From Dethiobacter alkaliphilus (GTDB lineage Bacteria; Bacillota; Dethiobacteria; DTU022; UBA8154): a stretch of 64,000 bases of DNA. A program made the translations under genes and the position numbers. Under the pieces are notes generated by a model. That model was not told the origin of the DNA and ran no database searches. It saw nothing but the letters and a program-made list of their open reading frames with translations. How positions within the stretch are numbered: position 1 is the stretch's first letter; each line of letters starts with the position of its first letter. The stretch spans positions 231,540-295,539 of the forward strand of contig JAENYV010000001.1 of NCBI GenBank assembly GCA_016841605.1, written 5' to 3'. Shown in pieces: positions 37,601 to 43,768 of the stretch.

Positions 37601-37957
37601 AATTCAACCTCCGTTGATACTCCTAAATATACATTATCGGTTGTGGCTGATTCAGTTTATACTCCGGGGACAAACGAGCACGGAATAAATACTATGACCG
37701 TAAATAATGGCATGTCAGGACTTAAGTACTTTGCGGTTGGCGTCACAGCGCTGATCTCCCACGAAGGGAGTGAAACAGTGGTATTTACCCATACCAGAAA
37801 CGGCGTACAGCTTTCTGTTAATGCCACCAGAACTGATTTTGACCAAGTCAATTCTGCTCAAGCAGGGTTCAATGTCCTGCAAGGCGATGTGATCAAGGCT
37901 TTCATTGTTGATGATTTAACTAATGCTATAGACGTCAACCCCGTGATATTACAATAA
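34643..37957 (+). CDS. Cohesin/Ig/leucine-rich-repeat (BspA-type) surface protein
   Basis: 1104 residues, GGAGGAGG before ATG, signal peptide (ending AEALA). Order: cohesin module (about 43-175), two Ig-like bacterial domains (about 185-275 Big_4-like; 278-355 Big_3-like), a long run of LRR_5/BspA-type repeats of about 23 residues (about 385-885; SLTIPDSVTSIGSSVF, FYGCSSL), an HID domain (about 905-990) and the C-terminal domain ending NPVILQ that also closes the giant proteins at 996 and 6254. The cohesin can receive the dockerin protein encoded just upstream. LRR_5 stretches mediate adhesion in other bacteria. Followed by a hairpin terminator at 38066. Confidence 0.82.
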   Translation: MSFSKNKMLNMVLNMFLSIAIIFCTSFGMGLIQPAEALAEGVPALTAGTVTAAPGEVINVPINLTSSGEVVALEFKLSYDHSLLTYNQTTLGSGADGFTIFDYISGSNEAVGLYNMDNSPFPGGTDSTIALMQFTVSSTASSGASCVLGLNEVTLSDAQGDEITSKTVNNGQFSVSISGQEKTVTGVATLSAITVANGTTPANIGLPGTVQATLSDSTTQNIDVTWDGGTPEYSADTAGTYTFIGTLVNLPSGVTNPAGVTATVDVIVSDAGGVVLISIEITTPATKLTYEAGEPLDLSGLVVTGTYSDDSTKVETVTADNVTGFDSTLIATDQVLTINVGGKTTTYVVQIVEATAQTDYTYTVTDGQAQITGYSGSGGDVVIPGNLNGVPVTSIGYNAFSNHTSITSVSISQGVTSIGNSAFYGCSNLSSVSFPGSVAGMGSNVFSGCSSLTAINVSSDNQNYASEEGVLFNNPKTILVLYPFGKTDASYTVPVSVTGIGEKAFGSCSNLSSITIPGSVTGIGEFAFTDCSSLSSLTIPDSVTSIGNSAFYGCSSLSSVNIPEGVTVLNGTLFRNCTSLTTLTIPNSVTSIENSTFYGCSSLSSLTIPDSVTSIGSSVFRDCSSLSSLTIPDSVTSIGSSVFRDCTGLTTLTIPASVTSIGSSAFYGCSNLSLVNIPEGFTSIENSTFYGCSSLSSLTIPDSVTSIGSSVFRDCTGLTTLTIPASVTSIGNSLFDGCSNLSLVNIPEGITSIGTYAFRDCISLSSLTIPDSVTSIGGYTFDGCSSLTTLTIPASVTSIGSSAFANCISLSSLTIPGSVTSIKNFMFDGCSSLSSLTIPDSVTSIGMNAFSNCTSLSSLTIPASVTSIGRDAFLNSSNLTIYGYAESYAATYAAENSIPFLAISVILAADTTDNEVGQAVDITFTDDAAWRDAITDITVNGTSIAGKYTVSDGMITIAADVFTAAGDYEVVVKATGYSDVGVIQTINSTSVDTPKYTLSVVADSVYTPGTNEHGINTMTVNNGMSGLKYFAVGVTALISHEGSETVVFTHTRNGVQLSVNATRTDFDQVNSAQAGFNVLQGDVIKAFIVDDLTNAIDVNPVILQ
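35815..37300 (+). repeat. LRR_5 tandem-repeat coding region
   Basis: About twenty 69-bp units with recurrent segments such as CTAACCATCCCCGACAGTGT; some units are identical over most of their length. All are in frame, so they are protein repeats rather than CRISPR or satellite DNA. Confidence 0.85.
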
Positions 37958-38065
37958 TCTCATATTCTCCAGGCTCTGTTGGATGGATGAAAAAACAAGA
38001 AAGTTATTTTCAGTAAACGAAAGAAAAACCCCCCAGGCGATTGCTCTCCAGCAGCGCACTATTAT

Positions 38066-38099
38066 AAAAAAGCGTGGTGACAATTTCTCACGCTTTTTT
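38066..38099 (+). terminator. A/T-tailed hairpin, probably bidirectional
   Basis: AAAAAAGCGTG (38066-38076) pairs with CACGCTTTTTT (38089-38099). It lies 109 bp after the LRR gene stop. Confidence 0.75.
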
Positions 38100-38192
38100 C
38101 CTGCTAGCGGGGTCCGGTATGTTTTTGTCACCAAGCTAAGCAAAGGGAAATTTATTTTCCCTTATTACAGTGATTAATAGGGAGTGAGCTCA

Positions 38193-39140
38193 ATGTCCAA
38201 GAGATTATTGGTAATTATTATGACCATTTTGTTAACCATTTTAATTTTTGCTCCGTTTGCTTCGGCTGCTGACGTTACCCTGACTTTGAGTACCGAAATT
38301 GCAATAGTCGGAGATAGCATAACCGCTGCCGGAACGGCAGATGCCGACACCTGGGTCTCCATTAAAGTATTGAATGAGGATCAGAACATAGTCTTCTTTG
38401 ATGCGGTAAAAGCGGGGGCTGATGGGTGCTATACGAAAACTTTCCCGGTACCTGACGTCGCTGAAGGAATACTGACGATAGTCGCAGGATACGGTGACAA
38501 TGTCGCCGTCCGGACTTTAACCATAGGAACACCGACGAGTCAGGTCAGTTTAAATTTGAGCGCGTATACAGGTTTGGTCGGAGATAGCATAACCGCCACC
38601 GGAACAGCAGATGCCGACACCTGGGTCTCCATTAAAGTATTGGATGAGGATCAGAACATAGTATTTTTTGATGCGGTAAAAGCGGAAAATGATGGCAACT
38701 ACAGTATAACTTTCACAATACCCGATGTGCCGGCAGGTATTTTGCATGTTATCGCGGGATATGGTCCTGTTGTTGCTACTAAAAACCTGACTGTCTCAGA
38801 AGAAGGGGCTGTTGACGAATGTTTTATTGCTACGGCAGCCTTTGGTTCGAAATTTGAGCCATCTGTTGCCCTGTTACGGGCATTCCGTGACAAGTATTTG
38901 CTTTCAAATACGTATGGAAATGCTTTCGTCAATTTCTATTACCAAAATTCGCCTCCTATTGCCGCATATATTGCCGATAATGATACTTTAAAGTTAGGGG
39001 TCAGAGTGATTCTGGCACCCATTATCGGGATAGTTTATCTTCTGTTCCATCCGGTAATGATGAGTATCGTTGTCGGGTTAATCCTGTTAATCAGTATGAT
39101 AGGAATTATGAAAAAGCGGCAATTATCAATAAGGCAATAG
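38193..39140 (+). CDS. Exported two-repeat protein with CFI-box C-terminus
   Basis: 315 residues from ATG 38193, 8 bp after GGGAG. Signal peptide (FASA), two beta-sandwich repeats of about 85 residues (VTLTLSTEIAIVGDSITAAG and LNLSAYTGLVGDSITATG), then the CFI-box segment DECFIATAAFGSKFEPSVAL, two hydrophobic stretches and a basic end (MKKRQLSIRQ). The same C-terminal segment ends the protein at 2-946. The repeats are close DNA copies, so the duplication is recent, and the same repeat occurs once in the SLH protein at 30029. Likely a membrane-anchored surface protein. Confidence 0.75.
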   Translation: MSKRLLVIIMTILLTILIFAPFASAADVTLTLSTEIAIVGDSITAAGTADADTWVSIKVLNEDQNIVFFDAVKAGADGCYTKTFPVPDVAEGILTIVAGYGDNVAVRTLTIGTPTSQVSLNLSAYTGLVGDSITATGTADADTWVSIKVLDEDQNIVFFDAVKAENDGNYSITFTIPDVPAGILHVIAGYGPVVATKNLTVSEEGAVDECFIATAAFGSKFEPSVALLRAFRDKYLLSNTYGNAFVNFYYQNSPPIAAYIADNDTLKLGVRVILAPIIGIVYLLFHPVMMSIVVGLILLISMIGIMKKRQLSIRQ

Positions 39141-39154
39141 GAAAGGATGACGGC

Positions 39155-39583
39155 ATGTGCCGGACGGTAAAAAAAGGGATGATTAGAAAAAGTTTTTTAA
39201 TGAAGTTCTGTATTCTTTTCCTTACCTTATTAGTATTTACTTCTGTCGCTTTGGCTGAAGGGGGAGAGCAATCATCCTCCCAGGAAATAGAAGGTCAAAA
39301 ACCTTTGGGATTTATAGCAATATCCCTGATGGACGGAGAAAGAGTGCAGGGCGCCGACAATTTGCCCGCGAAACCGAAGCAACAAGAGACTGCCGCAAGT
39401 GCCGGTGGGGATAATGACGGAGAAGCTCCGGTATCCCCGCAACAAATGGAGCCGGAGAATTATGCAAATGCCGGAATAAAACTAAATTTCATTGATTGGA
39501 TAACTATTTTGGTTATAGCATTAATTCTTATCTGGATTGCGGTGCAATTAATATTAATGAAAAGGAAAAAGAAAGGTTTTTAA
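39155..39583 (+). CDS. Small exported protein with C-terminal membrane anchor
   Basis: 142 residues, GAAAGGA before ATG. A signal peptide (about 12-40, VALAEGG), a low-complexity Gln/Glu/Pro-rich middle without a known domain, and one transmembrane helix (about 114-135, WITILVIALILIWIAVQLI) with a basic tail KRKKKGF. Topology matches the Big_5 anchor proteins ahead of importers A and B, though the middle is unrelated in sequence. It stands ahead of the importer C group but is separated from it by 338 bp with promoters. No function recognised. Confidence 0.55.
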   Translation: MCRTVKKGMIRKSFLMKFCILFLTLLVFTSVALAEGGEQSSSQEIEGQKPLGFIAISLMDGERVQGADNLPAKPKQQETAASAGGDNDGEAPVSPQQMEPENYANAGIKLNFIDWITILVIALILIWIAVQLILMKRKKKGF

Positions 39584-39646
39584 AGCGGTATAGTCTGAAG
39601 ATAAAGGAGCGTTAAAAATAAACAGGCCAAAGCCATTTAAAAACTC

Positions 39647-39676
39647 TTGACATCACCGGGGATTGCATGTTAATAT
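39647..39676 (+). promoter_or_regulatory. Sigma-A-type promoter
   Basis: TTGACA (39647-39652), 18-bp spacer, TAATAT (39671-39676). The operator at 39680 starts 3 bp after the -10 box. Confidence 0.65.
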
Positions 39677-39679
39677 TCA

Positions 39680-39699
39680 TTGTGCCAAATTTGACATAA
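39680..39699 (+). promoter_or_regulatory. Palindromic operator, 8-4-8 type
   Basis: TTGTGCCA-N4-TGACATAA, just downstream of the promoter at 39647. Confidence 0.6.
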
Positions 39700-39799
39700 T
39701 GAAAGATTAAATGCTGAGGAAAACAACTAAGTTTGTGCAGGGGGCGGGGGGTGTGCAAGCCTCTACTCCACCGCCTCTTGCCTTTGTATACTACATTCA

Positions 39800-39819
39800 T
39801 TATGCCAAATTAGACATAA
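39800..39819 (+). promoter_or_regulatory. Palindromic operator, 8-4-8 type
   Basis: TTATGCCA-N4-AGACATAA, 120 bp downstream of the site at 39680 and 7 bp after a TATACT that could be a second -10 box. No clear -35 was seen. Confidence 0.6.
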
Positions 39820-39833
39820 CAAAATGAGCGTCT

Positions 39834-39864
39834 GGCGTTTACGAAAGCTAAGAGGAAATTTGCG
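39834..39864 (+). repeat. Dispersed intergenic repeat, copy 2
   Basis: Matches 26680-26709 with one substitution and one extra A. Confidence 0.65.
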
Positions 39865-39921
39865 GTGTAACAAAGCAAGCAATTTTTCGCTGTAGTGTTA
39901 AGAAGAGAAGGGGGAGATTTG

Positions 39922-40731
39922 TTGGAAGAAATTCGTATCAGCCCGATCGGAGCAGTGAAAACCCTGGTGGACGATATTTACGACATGCCTATGGAAGGTG
40001 AAAAGGCGATTGTAGAAATTAAAGATAAGTACATTCCTGCCCTGCAGCGTATCGAAGAAAATTCGCATATCTGGATTATCTGCTGGTTTGACAGGGCTGA
40101 CCGGGACATATTACAAGTTATGCCCCGTATAATTGAACCTGAGCCGTTGGAATTCGGAGTTTTTGCCATACGCTGTTTTTCCAGGCCCAATCCGATTGCC
40201 ATTACCCTTGTTTCCCTGGAAAGAGTAGAGGGTAATCTGCTATATGTCAACGGCCTGGACGCGGTAGAGGGAACACCGGTGCTTGATATCAAGTCTTACT
40301 ACGAACATGATAGTGTTTTTTCACCCAGGACTAGCTACATAAAACCCAAGGACGAGTATGTCCGCCGCAGCCTTATGTACAAGCTGGCTTATCGCCACCA
40401 CGGAAAACGATCAGCTGCCCTGGAAATCGGACTGCGCATCTGCTTGACTGCAGAGACTTATCTCGGTCAGCTGCATAATCCTGCTCTATGCGTATCAGTC
40501 AAAGGCTCCCGGGAACTGGCCGATGTTATCCAGGGTATTACCAGGGCAAGACCGGCTAATCCTCCGCGCTTTTCCTTTTGCGATGCCGGCGGCGATGATG
40601 TCATTTTCACCAAGGAGGGGAAGATACTGAGATTTAGCGTTTTAAAAAGGTTTTCTAAGGAAGAGTTAAAGGACTTAAGTGATGATGAAATATTTTTAAT
40701 GACAGAGGGTTTTGTTGATAGAGGAGAATAA
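39922..40731 (+). CDS. TrmO (TsaA)-FmdE fusion protein, copy 3
   Basis: 269 residues. The TTG start aligns with the ATG of copies 1 and 2 and lies 6 bp after GGGGGAG; the longer frame from 39895 lacks support. TrmO part with NSHIWIICWF, RPNPIA and TPVLDIK; FmdE-like part with RHHGKRSAALEIGLRICLTAE and DVIQGITRARPANPPRF, cysteines absent. It is the first gene of the group containing importer C and the radical SAM fusion, with 41 bp to the permease gene, and it lies behind the double operator. This is the best evidence that these fusions act with a FecCD importer. Confidence 0.78.
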   Translation: MEEIRISPIGAVKTLVDDIYDMPMEGEKAIVEIKDKYIPALQRIEENSHIWIICWFDRADRDILQVMPRIIEPEPLEFGVFAIRCFSRPNPIAITLVSLERVEGNLLYVNGLDAVEGTPVLDIKSYYEHDSVFSPRTSYIKPKDEYVRRSLMYKLAYRHHGKRSAALEIGLRICLTAETYLGQLHNPALCVSVKGSRELADVIQGITRARPANPPRFSFCDAGGDDVIFTKEGKILRFSVLKRFSKEELKDLSDDEIFLMTEGFVDRGE

Positions 40732-40772
40732 GGGAGAAAGAGCCGTACATTCAACAACGGGAGTGAAAGTAA

Positions 40773-41807
40773 TTGAACCCTTTTTTAACTAATGAAGCTC
40801 GAAGGCGCGGAGTAAACAGCCTGCTTCTTATCCTGCTCTTGCTGGTCATCATTTTTTTGTTTATCATCTCTTTTGCTCTGGGGCGTTATCCGACGGCACC
40901 CCGGGACCTTCTAACTATGATCGGTTCCCGGTTGTTTAATTATTCTCACGGTTTGCCCGACGTCCTTGAAACAGTAGTTTTTAATGTACGCCTGCCGCGT
41001 ATTATTGCTGCGATAATAGTCGGTGCCGCGTTGTCAGCCGCGGGTGCGGCTTACCAGGGGCTTTTTCGTAACCCTCTGATTTCTCCCGACATTATGGGAG
41101 CTTCAGCAGGGGCCGGGTTAGGCGCAGCGGTAGCCATTTATTTATCGTTGGGGCCGTTGGGTGTGCAAGTGTACGCGTTCATCTTCGGTCTGTCGGCTGT
41201 TATGATTACTTACGGTATTAGCACGCGCATGCGCAGCGATCCCACTTTAAGCCTAATCTTAAGCGGTATCATGATGGGTTCGGTTTTCTCTGCTCTCATC
41301 TGCCTCATCAAGTACGTCGCGGATCCGTTTGAAAAGCTGCCCTCCATCACCTTCTGGATGATGGGCAGCCTGTCGGGGATTAATCCGCCGGAGCTTGCCG
41401 TTACCGCCCTTCCTATTATAGCAGGAACAGCGGTTTTGCTGTTGCTTCGCTGGCGCCTTAATGCCCTAACCTTCGGCGATGAAGAAGCCATGACAATGGG
41501 GCTGAATGTTACCTGGCTGCGGATGGTCATTATTGTCTGTGCTACTTTAGTCACTTCTGCTGCCGTTTCTATCACCGGACTAATCGGTTGGGTAGGGCTG
41601 GTTATTCCACACCTGGCAAGGATGTTAGTGGGTCCTGATTATAAAGTGCTTTTACCTGCTTCGGTGTTGATGGGTGCCATTTATTTGCTCCTGGTGGACG
41701 ATATAGCCCGGCTGGCCAGTTCCCTGGAGATACCTATCGGTATTTTGACTTCTCTGCTGGGCGTTCCGTTCTTCCTGTACCTTTTTTCTCAGCGTAAGGA
41801 GATATGA
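40773..41807 (+). CDS. FecCD/BtuC-type ABC importer permease (importer C)
   Basis: 344 residues, TTG start behind GGGAGTG. About ten transmembrane segments with RLPRIIAAIIVGAALSAAGA, FRNPLISPDIMGASAGAGLG and GWVGLVIPHLARMLVGPDYK. The GPDYK ending groups it with importer D (59007), not with A and B. ATPase gene starts 3 bp after its stop. Confidence 0.87.
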   Translation: MNPFLTNEARRRGVNSLLLILLLLVIIFLFIISFALGRYPTAPRDLLTMIGSRLFNYSHGLPDVLETVVFNVRLPRIIAAIIVGAALSAAGAAYQGLFRNPLISPDIMGASAGAGLGAAVAIYLSLGPLGVQVYAFIFGLSAVMITYGISTRMRSDPTLSLILSGIMMGSVFSALICLIKYVADPFEKLPSITFWMMGSLSGINPPELAVTALPIIAGTAVLLLLRWRLNALTFGDEEAMTMGLNVTWLRMVIIVCATLVTSAAVSITGLIGWVGLVIPHLARMLVGPDYKVLLPASVLMGAIYLLLVDDIARLASSLEIPIGILTSLLGVPFFLYLFSQRKEI

Positions 41808-41810
41808 AAA

Positions 41811-42608
41811 ATGAAGCTGGAGGCTACTAATATACACTGTGGGTATAACAACAAGATAGTGCTTAAAGGCGTGGATCTGAGCGTCAGCACCGGGGAAATA
41901 CTGTGTATCCTCGGCCCGAACGGTTCGGGTAAATCCACGTTGTTCAAGGCTATTCTGGGACTGATTAAAGTTCAAGAAGGGAGGGTGATGTTCAACAATC
42001 AGTCCCTGCTGAAGATGTCCAGGTCGCAAGTAGCCAGGATTATCGGCTATGTGCCTCAGACCCATGATCCGCCTTTTCCTTTTAAGGTAACAGATGTGAT
42101 TTTAATCGGCAGGACTACATACATCGGTACCTTTTCTTCACCGTCAGCCGAGGATTACGATGCTGTCGAGGAGGTGGTAGCTTCTCTTAAAATCGGGCAT
42201 TTGTGCCACAAGGCTTATACGCAGCTCAGTGGCGGGGAAAGGCAACTGGTGCTCATTGCCAGGGCTCTGGTTCAAAACCCCAAGGTTCTGGTCATGGATG
42301 AGCCTACGGCTAGTTTGGACTACGGCAACCAGTTGATGGTTTTAGAACATGTGCAGGAACTGGCAGCCTCCGGCCTGGCAGTGATTATGATCTCGCATAT
42401 GCCGGAACATGCCCTTCTATATTCCAACCGGGCGGTACTGCTGAAAAATGGACGGATTCACGGTAACGGCATCCCGGAAGAAATTGTTACTGAAGACAAC
42501 ATGAAGCTGCTCTATGGCATTGACACTACCATTGCCAGTGTTACCCTCAACAGCGGTCAGTTAATTAAGGTCTGTGTCCCCGAACAAGTAAAAAGCAAAC
42601 GGAGGTAA
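41811..42608 (+). CDS. FecE/BtuD-type ABC importer ATPase (importer C)
   Basis: 265 residues, ATG 8 bp after AAGGAG. Walker A GPNGSGKST, signature LSGGERQLVLIARALV, Walker B VLVMDEPTASLD and switch MISHMPEHAL. Pairs with the permease at 40773. The signature and the DYGNQLMVLEHV segment closely match importer D. Confidence 0.88.
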   Translation: MKLEATNIHCGYNNKIVLKGVDLSVSTGEILCILGPNGSGKSTLFKAILGLIKVQEGRVMFNNQSLLKMSRSQVARIIGYVPQTHDPPFPFKVTDVILIGRTTYIGTFSSPSAEDYDAVEEVVASLKIGHLCHKAYTQLSGGERQLVLIARALVQNPKVLVMDEPTASLDYGNQLMVLEHVQELAASGLAVIMISHMPEHALLYSNRAVLLKNGRIHGNGIPEEIVTEDNMKLLYGIDTTIASVTLNSGQLIKVCVPEQVKSKRR

Positions 42609-42613
42609 GAGAT

Positions 42614-43747
42614 ATGAAAAAGATATTTAGCATCGCGACCATAACAGTTCTTCTCGTCTGCCTGGTCCTGGGCACCATCGGTTGCGGAGGAGAACAACCG
42701 GCTCAGACAAATCCGGAGGACCGGGCGAATCCAGCGGACAATGCAAATGAGCCGGAGGCCCGGACGATGGTGGATTGCGCCAACCGTACCGTAACCTTAC
42801 CGGAAAAGATCGATAAAGCGTTTTGTACTACACCTATCGCCACGACCATGCTTTACATCCTGGCCCCGGAAAAGCTAGCGGGATGGAACTACGAACTATC
42901 TCCCATAACCAAAAGGTTTCTGCCGGCGGAATATGCACAGTTGCCCAATTTGGGCGGATGGTATATGAACAATACCTGTAATATTGAGGAATTGTTAAAG
43001 TACGACATCGATATGATCTTTGTCTCCTCGCCCACAGACCCCGACATGTGCGACGAAATTTCCACCAAAACCGGCAAACCCACATTTTATATCAATTACC
43101 CTGTTAAGGAATCGGGGACTTTCTTTAAGACCATGGGAACCATCTTGGGGCTGGAAGAAAGAGCCCTGGAGTTGGCGGATTACTGCGACCGGACAGTCCG
43201 GGAGATAGGAGAAAAGGCTGCAACTATACCACAGGACAATCTGGTGACGGTATATTATGCTGAAGGAACCGACGGCCTTATGACCGACCCCAAAGGAACT
43301 ATCGTCAGTGAAGTCCTGGATTACGTAGGCGGTCTGAATGTGGCTGATATTCCCTTCAAGGGCGGCGGAGGGCTGTCTCCTGTCACTCTGGAGCAGATAC
43401 TGAAGTGGGATGCTGAAGTAATCATTACCTGGAGTGTTAACGGTGAAGACCCCGGTTTTCTGGTCAAATATATCATGGACAATAATGACTGGCAAAACCT
43501 CCGTGCTGTCAAAACCAAGCGTGTCTACGAAGCTCCTGCCAATGCTCCTTTCTCTTTCTTCGGGCGTCTGCCGGCCGCCAACCAGATTATCGGTTTCAAG
43601 TGGGCGGGTCAGCTGCTGTATCCGGAGATTTATGATTACAATATTAATGAAGAAATTAAGGAGTTCTATCAACTTTTCTATCATATGGATCTGACGGAAG
43701 AGCAGCTGGACGAAATTCTCGATTTTGCTGATGACCGTTACCGGTAG
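42614..43747 (+). CDS. Metal-chelate-type substrate-binding lipoprotein (importer C)
   Basis: 377 residues, lipobox Cys in GTIGC. BtuF/FhuD-like fold. Shared with importer D: APEKLAGWNYEL, LPNLGGWY (GGWQ in D), a DNDW-LRAVKTKRVYE strand, IIGFKWAGQLLYPE and a C-terminal FYQLFYHMDLTEEQLDEIL. The aromatic-rich GWNYEL/GGWY elements may line the ligand site, which is an inference. It differs from the RWGHP-type proteins of A and B and so may carry another ligand or another form of it. Confidence 0.82.
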   Translation: MKKIFSIATITVLLVCLVLGTIGCGGEQPAQTNPEDRANPADNANEPEARTMVDCANRTVTLPEKIDKAFCTTPIATTMLYILAPEKLAGWNYELSPITKRFLPAEYAQLPNLGGWYMNNTCNIEELLKYDIDMIFVSSPTDPDMCDEISTKTGKPTFYINYPVKESGTFFKTMGTILGLEERALELADYCDRTVREIGEKAATIPQDNLVTVYYAEGTDGLMTDPKGTIVSEVLDYVGGLNVADIPFKGGGGLSPVTLEQILKWDAEVIITWSVNGEDPGFLVKYIMDNNDWQNLRAVKTKRVYEAPANAPFSFFGRLPAANQIIGFKWAGQLLYPEIYDYNINEEIKEFYQLFYHMDLTEEQLDEILDFADDRYR

Positions 43748-43768
43748 TAATAGAAAGGAGCGATCAAT

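Larger units (their letters stand above)
39584..39921 (+). other. Regulatory intergenic region before importer C
   Basis: 338 bp without a gene, holding a promoter (39647), two palindromic operators (39680, 39800), a GC-rich inverted segment between them, a second -10-like TATACT (39787-39792) and a dispersed repeat (39834-39864). Confidence 0.6.

Noticed and set aside
39584-39921. Possible Moco or Tuco riboswitch before importer C
   Set aside because: No match to the conserved Moco RNA core could be made by eye; only promoters and operators are supported.
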